64,000 nucleotides of DNA from Ignavibacteriae bacterium HGW-Ignavibacteriae-1 (GTDB taxonomy: Bacteria; Bacteroidota; Ignavibacteria; Kapaibacteriales; UBA2268), in assembly GCA_002839825.1 (NCBI GenBank), contig PGYU01000013.1, positions 1 to 64,000 of the forward strand, written 5' to 3'. Below, in pieces: positions 19,976-29,950 of this stretch. The notes beneath the pieces were generated by a model. That model was not told the origin of the DNA, did no database searches, and saw nothing but the letters and a program-made list of their open reading frames with translations. The translations under genes and the position numbers were made by a program. Position 1 is the stretch's first letter; every line of letters starts with the position of its first letter.

Positions 19976-20491
19976 TTACCAAGCATATCCCAAAACTACA
20001 CCCAATCCGAATGGACGATATGTGAGACCGCTAATATCGAGAACATTAAAAGTAAGACTTACATAAGGTTCGACTACAAAACCGCCTTCAAAGACCCATT
20101 TGTAAGCAGCTTCTCCGCCAATACTTAATGAAGTACCACCGCTAAATGTAGAATGCTCAAAACTCCAAAAGCCTAAAGATACAGCCGGTCCAAAGCCGAA
20201 ACCTCTCAAAGCTTTATCTTCTTCTTGGAATAAATACCATCTGTATGAACCACCTACACCAAAAGCTGACCAACCCGCAAAACCCCAGTAAAGAGCATCA
20301 ACTGTGAAAGAATTTTCAGCAGTCACTTGTTGCTCGTATTTTGCATTGAAAAATCCAAAAGCTAAACCAATCGGGTTAACACCAATGGATTGGTTGTAAT
20401 TTTTCACAACACGTTGCGCGAACATATCTTGAACGCTTGCCGTCATCAAGATTATCGCAATTGCAAATATTAAAACGTACAATTTCTTCAT
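19976..20491 (-). CDS. Small outer-membrane beta-barrel protein
   Basis: Signal peptide; Gly/aromatic alternating strands; ends ...GVVLGYAW. Confidence 0.65.
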   Translation of the reverse strand: MKKLYVLIFAIAIILMTASVQDMFAQRVVKNYNQSIGVNPIGLAFGFFNAKYEQQVTAENSFTVDALYWGFAGWSAFGVGGSYRWYLFQEEDKALRGFGFGPAVSLGFWSFEHSTFSGGTSLSIGGEAAYKWVFEGGFVVEPYVSLTFNVLDISGLTYRPFGLGVVLGYAW

Positions 20492-20686
20492 AGAATCTCC
20501 CCAAAATTATTTTAACAACATTCATTCTATCAAATACAAATTAAAGTTAAACTTTTGATATATCCAAGTTCTATTTGAAAATTTGTTAAGATTTTTCCAG
20601 CTTAGTCAAAAGAATTTGTTATTCTTTAATATTTTCTTATTTTTACTTTATGAAATTCATTAACATTGTAATTTTAGCAACATTTT

Positions 20687-21232
20687 ATGAAGAAACATTT
20701 CGTAATTATCGTATTATTGGCAATCACATTTATTTCAATCAATGATGCAAATGCCCAAAACAGTTTATTTGGTGTAGATTTGGGTTTGGCTCTTCCTGCC
20801 GGAGGTTTAAACGCCGGAACGGGTTTTGGCATCGAAGCAAAAGGAATTATTCCGATGAAAAAACATCCGTACATCGCTTTCGGAATAGGTGTGGGTTATT
20901 ATTGGTGGGGTGAGAAAAAAATCTCCGGATATGACAACAGTCGAAGCAATATACCAATATCGGCAACCTTGATGTTGTTTGTTTCACAGAACCCAATCCG
21001 GTTATATTTTGGTTCAGACTTTTCGATGAACTTCATGTCTATTACATCTGAATCATGGTTTAGTGGTGTCAAAGGATCCAGAACTGACCAACACTTTGGC
21101 TTTGCTCCACTTTTTGGTATAATTGCACCTATCGGTGACAACACTAATATCATAGGCACTATGAAGTACAATCTTATCTTAATAGACGAAACTTTTAACT
21201 TCCTTTCTTTGCGCGTTGGCTTAACGTTTTAG
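20687..21232 (+). CDS. Small outer-membrane beta-barrel protein
   Basis: Signal peptide (ISINDANAQ); beta-barrel pattern ending ...LRVGLTF. Confidence 0.65.
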   Translation: MKKHFVIIVLLAITFISINDANAQNSLFGVDLGLALPAGGLNAGTGFGIEAKGIIPMKKHPYIAFGIGVGYYWWGEKKISGYDNSRSNIPISATLMLFVSQNPIRLYFGSDFSMNFMSITSESWFSGVKGSRTDQHFGFAPLFGIIAPIGDNTNIIGTMKYNLILIDETFNFLSLRVGLTF

Positions 21233-21305
21233 TTAGATGGAATCTCGCGGTGGGTGTAGATATTAATAATTGTGAATAATTTAACCATTTAGATATAGGT
21301 GTAAT

Positions 21306-22076
21306 ATGCTTAGAGTTTTAAAAAATCTTTTAAAGTTTTTATTAGCCACATTGATTTTGATTAGTTGTTCTTCATCAAATTTTTATTACCAACTTTACGA
21401 AATTGACTCAAATGACCTGAAAATTTCACAAGAAAAAGTAGAGTATGAAAATTCTGATGTCATGTTAACATTTGATTTTTGGGCGCAGAATGGTAAATCT
21501 AACATACAGATTTACAACAAGACTGATTATGATGTCATAATTGACTTAGAGCATTCACATCTCATTGTTAATAATTTAGCTGTACCTTATTATGAGGAAC
21601 GTGTGCATTCTTATAGTGATACAAAATCAGAAGAAAAAACAGAAAATACTTCTAAAGGTTCTGCTGTTTCTTCCGAGTATATGTCAACATCTACAGTAGA
21701 AATACCTGCAACCAAAAAGATTATTATTCCCCCAAAGTCATTTAAGATGATAAATGGCTTAGAACTTAATAATCAGCTTAACATGAATTGCAATTTAATT
21801 AGGTATCCAAGTCGAAGGGAGATTAATACTCAATATTTCCAAGAGGCACATTCGCCATATGTTTATCGTAATATTTTAACATATAGTCTTATGGAATCAG
21901 TGCCTGTCACAAAAAAAGTTGAAAATAGGTTTTGGGTCTCATCTATAACGAATTATCCGATAAATGAATTTATTGGTTGGAGAAAATCAATCATTTGCGA
22001 AACAGAATATTCATCATTAGTTTTCAAGCATCACCTTTCAAGAAGATTTTATATTGAGTATTTAAGAACATACTAA
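21306..22076 (+). CDS. Putative lipoprotein, unknown function
   Basis: Lipobox-like LILISCSSS near N-terminus; full-length ORF without overlap. Confidence 0.6.
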   Translation: MLRVLKNLLKFLLATLILISCSSSNFYYQLYEIDSNDLKISQEKVEYENSDVMLTFDFWAQNGKSNIQIYNKTDYDVIIDLEHSHLIVNNLAVPYYEERVHSYSDTKSEEKTENTSKGSAVSSEYMSTSTVEIPATKKIIIPPKSFKMINGLELNNQLNMNCNLIRYPSRREINTQYFQEAHSPYVYRNILTYSLMESVPVTKKVENRFWVSSITNYPINEFIGWRKSIICETEYSSLVFKHHLSRRFYIEYLRTY

Positions 22077-22091
22077 GTTTATACAAAAAAT

Positions 22092-22916
22092 CTAATCATT
22101 TACGGCTTTCTTCAAATGCAAATCCATCTGCGGAAACGGAATAGTCAGCCCTTTCTTAGGGAAAGTGTTGTAAACTTTCTCGTGCATATCGAAATAAATA
22201 TTCCAATAATCTTCACTTTTGCACCACACTCTTACAGTGAAATCAACTGAACTATTATTGAGCTTCGATAAAGCAATCAATGGTTCGGGTTCAGGCAGAA
22301 CTCGGTCATCTTCGGCAATTAGGCTCTGAAGAGTCTCGCGTGCTACTTCGGCGCTATCACCGTACGAAATCGAAAAGAGCATATCCACTCTGCGTTCAGT
22401 CTCGTGAGTGAAATTTATCAGTGATGAATTAGCCAAATTTCCGTTCGGCAAAAAGACTACGCGATTATCGAATGTTTTTAATAATGTGTTGAAAATCTGG
22501 ATTTCGTAAACTGTACCGATATATCCCTGAGTTTCGATTACATCGCCTACCCTGAATGGTTTGAACATGAGTATCATTACACCACCGGAAAAATTCTGCA
22601 ATGTGCCGGATAGCGACATCCCAATAGCCAAACCCGCTGCACCCAACAATGCTATAAACGAGGTCATCTCAAATCCGAGCATGGATGCAACTGAAATAAT
22701 CAACAAGACTCTGAGCAAGATATTTAATAATGTTCGCAGAAATGGACGCAAAGACGGGTCAATATGCTTTGCTTCTAAAATTCTGCCTAATGCTTTGCCC
22801 ACAAATTTTATGAGCCACAATCCAATAATTAAAGTCGGAATAGCGACGAGTAATTTCAACCCGTAGATTACTGCAATTTCTGATAAATAATTGACTAAAC
22901 TGTTAATGTTGTCCAT
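22092..22916 (-). CDS. Small-conductance mechanosensitive channel (MscS family)
   Basis: GAAGLAIGMSLSGTLQNFSGGVMILMFKPFRVGDVIE pore/beta domain motif. Confidence 0.95.
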   Translation of the reverse strand: MDNINSLVNYLSEIAVIYGLKLLVAIPTLIIGLWLIKFVGKALGRILEAKHIDPSLRPFLRTLLNILLRVLLIISVASMLGFEMTSFIALLGAAGLAIGMSLSGTLQNFSGGVMILMFKPFRVGDVIETQGYIGTVYEIQIFNTLLKTFDNRVVFLPNGNLANSSLINFTHETERRVDMLFSISYGDSAEVARETLQSLIAEDDRVLPEPEPLIALSKLNNSSVDFTVRVWCKSEDYWNIYFDMHEKVYNTFPKKGLTIPFPQMDLHLKKAVND

Positions 22917-23096
22917 TTACTTCCCGTGATATTTCAAAATATTTTTTATTAAACGATACCTATACAATGTTGCAATATATAGTTTGTGAGGCGAAATGTC
23001 AAATCAAAGGTGGACAGTCTGATAATCTCGGTGGTATCTCAAATCGTTTGACTTCGCAAGAAGAATTAATCACAAAAATGCTCTTCCTCCGAATTT

Positions 23097-25898
23097 TTAA
23101 TGTGCTTCGAGCCAATTTGAGCCGATTCCTGTTTCCACAATTACAGGAACTTCGCCCAATGTTAGAGCCGAGCTCATTTTATCAATCACAAGTGATTTGA
23201 TTTCGTCAATTTCACTTTTCTGCACTTCGAAGACAAGTTCGTCATGGACTTGGAGCAACATCTTAGAATTATATTTATTTTTGGCAAATTCATTGTGAAT
23301 CGTAATCATTGCGATTTTGAGCATATCACTTGCTGTGCCTTGAATTGGCAAATTGATTGCGGCACGTTCGGCAGCATTTCGCAAATTGAAATTCTTGTTG
23401 TCAATATCCGGGAAATACCGTCGGCGACCGCACAAAGTCTCTGCGTAGCCGTGTTTGCGAGTGAATTCTACAGTTAAATCCATATATTTTTTAATTCCTG
23501 CATATTTTGTGAAATAATTATCAATTATTTCCTTTGCTTCGGAGCGGGATAAGCTCAATCGCTGAGCCAAACCAAAACTTCCAAGCCCGTACATAATCCC
23601 GAAATTTACCGTTTTTGCAATTCGACGCATATCCTGATTCACTTCCGATATTGGCTTGCCGAACAGCACTGAAGCCGTTGCGGAGTGAATATCATGATTT
23701 TGGCGGAAGCTATCAATCATTTGCTCGTCGCCACAAATGTGAGCCATAATCCTCAACTCAATTTGTGAATAATCCGCAGACAATATCACGTAATCATCAT
23801 TTTTAGCTATAAAAGCCTTACGGATTTCCTTACCTTTGTCCGTTCTGATGGGAATATTCTGCAAATTCGGGTCAGTTGACGAAAGTCGCCCGGTGCTCGC
23901 CACAGTTTGGTTGTAAGTAGTGTGAATTCTGCCCGTAGTCTTGTTTATCAATCTTGGGAGCGAGTCCACATAAGTTGATTTCAATTTCTGGATTTGACGA
24001 TATTCGACGATATACGATGCAATCGGATATGATAAGGAAAGTTCGTTCAGCACCTGAACGTCTGTGCTATAGCCGGTTTTATTTTTTTTGATTGGCGGAA
24101 TTTGCATTTTTTCAAATAAAATTTCAGCTAATTGTTTGGGCGAATCAATATTGAATTCGATTCCTGCTTCTGCAAAAATCAACCTTTGCAAATCTGCGGC
24201 TTCAATTTCGATTTGTTTCGATACTTCAAGCAATGCACTTGTATCAATGCAAATGCCGTTCGCCTCCATTTGCGTCAGCACTTCAATCAGCGGAAATTCG
24301 ATATTATGCGCCAAATCGAACAGCTTTTTGTCCTTTGCTAATGCTTCGTCCAATTTTGCATAAAGTCGTAGCGCCAAATCGGCATCTTCTGAAGCATAAT
24401 CCTTGATGATTTCAGGGTCCACATCGCTCATGGAAATTTGCTCAGATTTTTTCTCACCAATTAACGAACTGATTGGAATCGGTTCGTAATTCAACCATTT
24501 TTTAGACAAATCATTCAGATTGTGCTTTTGGTCAGGGTCTAAAACGTAGGATGCCACCATGGAATCGAACGCAATAGGTGATAAATCAACACCGTGACGT
24601 TTCATGATACTCATGTCAAATTTGATGTTTTGACCACACTTTTTGATATTCGGATTTGTCAAAATCGGAGCAAGTTTGGAAATTGCGAGGTTTACGGGGA
24701 TTTGATTGTCGCGTCGTGGTGCGGGCTTTTTCTCGGAGAAGAGATTTGAACTGTATTCAGGCAAATTATCCTCATCATAATAAACCGGAATATAGCATCC
24801 GGTAAATTCGGCAATGGAAATCGCGATGCCTACGATGTTGCAAGTCGCACGGTCTAATCCTGTGGTTTCGAGGTCGAAAGAGAGTGTATTTGCGCGTGAT
24901 AATTCCGCAATCAAAGCATCTAATTTTTCGATTGAATCAATCAAGCGGTAATCCTTGTCAATACTGCCAAAGTTATCATGCTGCTTTTGCTCAATCTCAT
25001 GAGTGACATTGAGCCAAATTTCGGGATTGCTTTTTCTCCGCCATTTCTCGCGAATAGTATTGAAACCTGCTTCCGCGAATAATTTGTCCAATTCGATAAA
25101 TTGCGTTTCGCCCTTTTTCAAATCTTCCAAACTCGGCTCGAGTTGCATATTTGTATCAATAGTAACAAGCTCTTTAGAAAGCATTGCCATTTCTCTTTCA
25201 CCTTCGAGTTTTGTTCGGACGGATAGTTTCTCGATTTTATCCAAATTTTCGTATATTGCTTCAACGCTGCCGAACTCGACTACAAGAGGAATCGCCGTTT
25301 TTTCACCAATCCCTTTCACACCCGGCACATTATCGGAAGCATCTCCAATCAATGCCAGCACGTCAATCACTTGGTCGGGACGGACACCGAATTTTTCTTT
25401 AACTTCATTAATCCCGACGTATTCAAAGTCTTCGCCTTTGCGTCCGGGTTTCATTAGCGTTACTTTCTCGTCCACGAGTTGGTAATAGTCCTTGTCCGAC
25501 GTTACGCAGACAGCTTGCCAATCATTTGCAGATGCATTTTTGGCGATTGTCCCGATTATATCATCGGCTTCAAATCGAGCGATTTCGATGCATTTGATGC
25601 CAACGAATTCCAAGAATTGTTTGATTCGTGGCAATTGTGGGATTAATTCTTCGGGAAATTCTGCACGATTTGCTTTATATGCTTCGTAACGTTCGTGCCG
25701 AAAGGTTGGTTCTGCACGGTCGAAAGCTACGGAAATGTATTCGGGGTTTTCTCGCTCCAAAAGCGACGAAATCATGTTTGTAAAGCCAAAGAGCGCCCCC
25801 GTGGGTTCGCCCGATGGTGATTTCAAACCGGATTTTATCATTGCATGATGCGCCCTAAAGACCAAGGACATGCCGTCTATTAAAAATAATTTATTCAA
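23097..25898 (-). CDS. polA: DNA polymerase I
   Basis: 933 aa; 5'-3' exo domain, FDLETTG 3'-5' exo motif, polymerase motifs DYSQIELRIMAH and LLQVHDELVFEV. Confidence 0.97.
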   Translation of the reverse strand: MNKLFLIDGMSLVFRAHHAMIKSGLKSPSGEPTGALFGFTNMISSLLERENPEYISVAFDRAEPTFRHERYEAYKANRAEFPEELIPQLPRIKQFLEFVGIKCIEIARFEADDIIGTIAKNASANDWQAVCVTSDKDYYQLVDEKVTLMKPGRKGEDFEYVGINEVKEKFGVRPDQVIDVLALIGDASDNVPGVKGIGEKTAIPLVVEFGSVEAIYENLDKIEKLSVRTKLEGEREMAMLSKELVTIDTNMQLEPSLEDLKKGETQFIELDKLFAEAGFNTIREKWRRKSNPEIWLNVTHEIEQKQHDNFGSIDKDYRLIDSIEKLDALIAELSRANTLSFDLETTGLDRATCNIVGIAISIAEFTGCYIPVYYDEDNLPEYSSNLFSEKKPAPRRDNQIPVNLAISKLAPILTNPNIKKCGQNIKFDMSIMKRHGVDLSPIAFDSMVASYVLDPDQKHNLNDLSKKWLNYEPIPISSLIGEKKSEQISMSDVDPEIIKDYASEDADLALRLYAKLDEALAKDKKLFDLAHNIEFPLIEVLTQMEANGICIDTSALLEVSKQIEIEAADLQRLIFAEAGIEFNIDSPKQLAEILFEKMQIPPIKKNKTGYSTDVQVLNELSLSYPIASYIVEYRQIQKLKSTYVDSLPRLINKTTGRIHTTYNQTVASTGRLSSTDPNLQNIPIRTDKGKEIRKAFIAKNDDYVILSADYSQIELRIMAHICGDEQMIDSFRQNHDIHSATASVLFGKPISEVNQDMRRIAKTVNFGIMYGLGSFGLAQRLSLSRSEAKEIIDNYFTKYAGIKKYMDLTVEFTRKHGYAETLCGRRRYFPDIDNKNFNLRNAAERAAINLPIQGTASDMLKIAMITIHNEFAKNKYNSKMLLQVHDELVFEVQKSEIDEIKSLVIDKMSSALTLGEVPVIVETGIGSNWLEAH

Positions 25899-25956
25899 TT
25901 TCGTGTTTACTCGCTTTATTCAAAATTCGATAGAAAGAAATTTCAAAATATTATTG

Positions 25957-25964
25957 TAATTTTG
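25957..25964 (+). promoter_or_regulatory. Putative -7 element (TAATTTTG) upstream of purN
   Basis: TAnnTTTG match 35 nt before ATG 25999. Confidence 0.4.
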
Positions 25965-25998
25965 GGATATATTAGATTAACAATTTACGCAAATAAAA

Positions 25999-26595
25999 AT
26001 GAGTTTAAGAATAGCGTTTTTTGCATCACATGGCGGAAGCAATATGCAAGCAATTATTGATGCCATAAAATCAGGCGAAACTGATGCAGTTGCCGCATTA
26101 GTGATTTCGAATAATTCTGAAAGCGGAGCGATTGAAAGAGCCAAAAAAGAAGGAATTCCTTTCAGTCACATCAGTTCCAAAACGCATCCTGACGAAAACG
26201 AGCGAATCTCGACAATGATTGAAAAATTAGATGAGTGCAATATTGATTTGATAATTTTAGCCGGATATATGAAAAAAATCCCAAGTCAAATTATCGAGCA
26301 CGTCGGTGGGCGAGTTTTGAATATTCACCCGGCATTACTGCCCAAATTTGGTGGCGAAGGAATGTACGGAATGAACGTTCACAAGGCTGTCATCGAATCC
26401 GGCGAGACTGTTTCGGGGGCAACGGTTCATCTTGTGGATTCGGAATATGACCGCGGCAGAATTTTGATGCAAAAGGAAGTGCCCGTTCTTGCCGATGACA
26501 CGCCTGAAACACTTGCTGCAAGGGTGCTTGTAGCAGAGCATTTACTATATAAAGAGACATTGAAAAAAATAATTTCAGGTGATATAATTATCTGA
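25999..26595 (+). CDS. purN: Phosphoribosylglycinamide formyltransferase
   Basis: ASHGGSNMQAIIDAI, ILAGYMKKIPSQIIEHVGGRVLNIHPALLPKFGGEGMYGMNVHKAV, SGATVHLVDSEYDRGRIL. Confidence 0.95.
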   Translation: MSLRIAFFASHGGSNMQAIIDAIKSGETDAVAALVISNNSESGAIERAKKEGIPFSHISSKTHPDENERISTMIEKLDECNIDLIILAGYMKKIPSQIIEHVGGRVLNIHPALLPKFGGEGMYGMNVHKAVIESGETVSGATVHLVDSEYDRGRILMQKEVPVLADDTPETLAARVLVAEHLLYKETLKKIISGDIII

Positions 26596-29500
26596 CGATG
26601 ATAATTTTCCGCTTGTAAATTTTATCATTGTTTGTAATCACTAACAAATATACTCCGGTTGAATACAAATTGTGGTCAATTCCATGCTCGATATATGAAC
26701 CATTTGAGTGCAAAGAAGCTTTTTCGATGGAATTGCCGTTCATGTCGAAAAATTCTAATTTCGGGCTTACAAACTGAATTTTTCCGCTTGTCAGAATCAT
26801 CTTGTTATTATCGAATTTTATGGTAAAATCCTCGTCCGAATCTACAGAATGCACACTTGCAGGGTCATAAGCATTGCCTCGAATATAAAATGTGTTATCA
26901 CCTGCGAGAGTGCTGATGGTTAATTTCATTGATTTTTCACCTGAAGTTTTAGGTTCAAACCGCACTTCAGCACTTTCCAATTTGTCCGGAGCAAATGACG
27001 TTGTGAAATCAACCTTGAGGTAAATCTCGTCCGCTGATGTTCCTCCGTCATATTGTAATGACTGTGACATCTTTTCCAGTCGCATGTTTCCGTCATTTAT
27101 CAAGAAAATATGAGCAGCTTTGGAAGCTTGAATTGCTGTTGTATCGAAATCTAAAGTATCAGGGCTCGCAAGCGAAAGTGAATATTTGGCATTAATCGGA
27201 ATGATGTCGAATTCGAGAAATCCAATATCATATGCTTGATTCCAAAGTCGCGATTTGCCGCCGCTTGTAAATCCGGCGCCTGTGTTCACTTTGCCGAAGC
27301 GATAATCTAAAGTCAATTCATGTCGCCAAGTATAGCCCAAATCTTCCGATGAAGTTACTTCGCCATTGCTATGTAGCACCACGACAGATTTTGACGAATC
27401 AGGACAATATGAAAATACAGGAACCCGTTCGATAGTATTGAAATCGAATACATTTTCAGTCCAAGTTTGCCCACCATTGACAGTGTTGTAAACTTTCCCT
27501 ATGTTGGCTGCTGTTCCGGCGCCCGGTCCGAATGCAACAGCCGAATCTTGATTTACCAAAGTGATATACTTAATCAAACCGTCCGAAGCCACATCGGAGA
27601 TTTCCCACGTTTTCCCTCGGTCATCGGAATATATGATTCTGCCCGCACTTGTGCCTGCCATGACTTTATCGCCATAAGATGCAAATGCACCACGAACTAA
27701 TGCTTCGCCGCTTTGCAATGTGAATGTATTGGCGATTTCAGCCCATTTCCCGGCTTCTTTGCGAGCGATTCCAAAAGACTGGTTAGCTTTCAGCTTTTCG
27801 CCAAATGCGATAGTGGTCTCATCTTCATAAACGATAATTCCATGAATCTTCTTCACGAAACTCGAAATGTCTTCGCTCTGCCATGTTTTGCCCGTATCTT
27901 TGGTCGAAACTACTCTCGATTTCAAATTGCCGCCCGATACAGCTCCAAATGCTCGTGCAACCGAAAAAGCCTGAACAGATTGGACAGTATCATTCTGGAA
28001 AAATCCCAAAGTTCTGCCCCAATGATAAATCATACCACCGTCCATATCATAGTTATAGCCGCCCACCCAAAAGTCAAATCTTCCGGCTGATGATGCCGAA
28101 TTCCAAACTATTGCATCGTATTCGGGCGATGTTTCTGCCACTAAATATGTGTTATAAGTTGGTATTTCAATCGGCATTTTGACGGTTTCGATATTGAAAT
28201 ATCCTTCGTCATTTCGATATTCGATTATTAAATCAATATTGCCGCTAAACCAAGGGTTCAGTTGATTCAATTGGAAACCTAATGTTTTTTCAAAACTGGA
28301 ATTTCCTTCGAAATTATCAATTGTGAATTCAATTTCTTTTTGATTTACATAGTTTCCTTTGGCAATTATTTTCACGTCCAAATCATTGGTAGAGGAAAGG
28401 AAATTTCGAAATGTAAATTTTAAATTTGTTGGGTTGTACGATGTAATTGCATCTGAATTTTCAATTAAAATGTGTTCTATCGCTATTCCGGGAGAACTTT
28501 CGCCATCGGGGAAATTCATTGTGAGTGCTTTCCCTGCATTGAGCGAGCCGTAGAAGAAGCGTTCATACAAATGAAGCGATGGGTTGAAAAGATTAGCTGC
28601 GGCGCGGATTCTGTGCTTTATTTCATGTGTGCTGATTTCGGGCTTAACAGTCTTCAGCAAAGCGACGATTCCGCTCACAAAAGGTGCAGCCATCGAAGTG
28701 CCCGATTTTGTTTTGTATGTATTTAGAGGCATAGTGGACATAATGCCATCGCCCGGGGCGAAAATATCCACATTAATACCATAATGCGTAAAGCCCGATG
28801 GTGAGCCACCTTTGGTAATCGAACCAACTGAAATTATGCCGGGCAAAGATGCAGGATAAAATGGAAATTCATCATTATTAAGTATGAAATTTCCCGCTGC
28901 GGCAACGATTACTATGTTTTGTTCTAAGAGCGAATTTACAACGTCATTCATCAGTGGGTCGTGATATTCGCTGCTCCAACTGCAATTGATGATGTCTGCT
29001 CCCCGCATCGCAGCATATAGCATCCCTTCGTAAGGGCGGTAAATATTTCTTGAACCTGTTTGCGATGATAGATTATCGGTGGCGCATTTGACAGCTATAA
29101 TTTTTGCTCCCCAACTTGCTGAAGCAATGCCGATTTCGTTATCAGTCGTCGCAGCAGCAACTCCGCTCACATGAGTGCCGTGGTCATTATTGGAAAGAGT
29201 TGGTTTAGGATTATTATTCGCTTCCCACTGATGATTTTTTGCCTCGCTTTCGGAAATATCGCCTACAAAATCCCACCCAAAAACGTCGTCAATAAATCCG
29301 TTGCCGTCGTCATCAATTCCGTTGCCCGGAATTTCTGCCGTATTTATCAAAATCTGACTTTTCAAATCATTGTGGTCAATGTCAATTCCCGAGTCAACAA
29401 TTCCAATGCGAATATTTTCAGAGCTTTTCGATTTGTCCCACGCTGCCGAAGCCATTATTTGGTTCAATCCTGTTTGGTCTTTTAGTAGAGGGTCGTTAGG

Positions 29501-29950
29501 TGTTTCGTCCAATTGATAATATGCTTCGGGAACGCAATATTCTATGTCTTCGTGGGCATTGAGCAATTTAGCAAGTTTGAGCGAATTTTCGTAATCGGAG
29601 TGAATTCTGTAAATCATTCCCAAGCGATTTTTGCTCAAAAGCATATCGTTTTTGAAAAATTTTTGGAAAGGAGTTTCGATTGCTTCAATATTTATTTCAT
29701 CGCCAACAACAGTCTTGACAATTTTCAATATTTGCTCTTTACTCATATATTGATGCGGCTTGATATATATAGAACCACTGACAAATCCACCGTATTTTGG
29801 TGTTTTGATATGAAAGACCTTCCTTGGAGTGTAAAACCCGGAATGAACTTCTTTGCCTTTGATTACTATCTTGTAGGAGTAATCCTCCTGAGATGCATTT
29901 AATTGAATTGATATAAGAATAAGTAAAGTTAAAGATAACAACTTAAACAT
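26588..29950 (-). CDS. Secreted subtilisin-like (S8) serine protease with T9SS sorting domain
   Basis: IGIVDSGIDIDH, NDHGTHVSGVAAA, SGTSMAAPFVSGIVALL; T9SS-type C-terminus; ATG 29950 overlaps upstream stop (TGATG). Confidence 0.92.
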   Translation of the reverse strand: MFKLLSLTLLILISIQLNASQEDYSYKIVIKGKEVHSGFYTPRKVFHIKTPKYGGFVSGSIYIKPHQYMSKEQILKIVKTVVGDEINIEAIETPFQKFFKNDMLLSKNRLGMIYRIHSDYENSLKLAKLLNAHEDIEYCVPEAYYQLDETPNDPLLKDQTGLNQIMASAAWDKSKSSENIRIGIVDSGIDIDHNDLKSQILINTAEIPGNGIDDDGNGFIDDVFGWDFVGDISESEAKNHQWEANNNPKPTLSNNDHGTHVSGVAAATTDNEIGIASASWGAKIIAVKCATDNLSSQTGSRNIYRPYEGMLYAAMRGADIINCSWSSEYHDPLMNDVVNSLLEQNIVIVAAAGNFILNNDEFPFYPASLPGIISVGSITKGGSPSGFTHYGINVDIFAPGDGIMSTMPLNTYKTKSGTSMAAPFVSGIVALLKTVKPEISTHEIKHRIRAAANLFNPSLHLYERFFYGSLNAGKALTMNFPDGESSPGIAIEHILIENSDAITSYNPTNLKFTFRNFLSSTNDLDVKIIAKGNYVNQKEIEFTIDNFEGNSSFEKTLGFQLNQLNPWFSGNIDLIIEYRNDEGYFNIETVKMPIEIPTYNTYLVAETSPEYDAIVWNSASSAGRFDFWVGGYNYDMDGGMIYHWGRTLGFFQNDTVQSVQAFSVARAFGAVSGGNLKSRVVSTKDTGKTWQSEDISSFVKKIHGIIVYEDETTIAFGEKLKANQSFGIARKEAGKWAEIANTFTLQSGEALVRGAFASYGDKVMAGTSAGRIIYSDDRGKTWEISDVASDGLIKYITLVNQDSAVAFGPGAGTAANIGKVYNTVNGGQTWTENVFDFNTIERVPVFSYCPDSSKSVVVLHSNGEVTSSEDLGYTWRHELTLDYRFGKVNTGAGFTSGGKSRLWNQAYDIGFLEFDIIPINAKYSLSLASPDTLDFDTTAIQASKAAHIFLINDGNMRLEKMSQSLQYDGGTSADEIYLKVDFTTSFAPDKLESAEVRFEPKTSGEKSMKLTISTLAGDNTFYIRGNAYDPASVHSVDSDEDFTIKFDNNKMILTSGKIQFVSPKLEFFDMNGNSIEKASLHSNGSYIEHGIDHNLYSTGVYLLVITNNDKIYKRKIIIVR

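Noticed and set aside
22967-23200. 77-aa plus-strand ORF between mscS-like and polA genes
   Set aside because: Mostly overlaps the polA 3' end in antisense; no coding signature.
25003-25485. 160-aa plus-strand ORF opposite polA
   Set aside because: Fully antisense to conserved DNA polymerase I; low-complexity Ser-rich translation, no recognisable domain.
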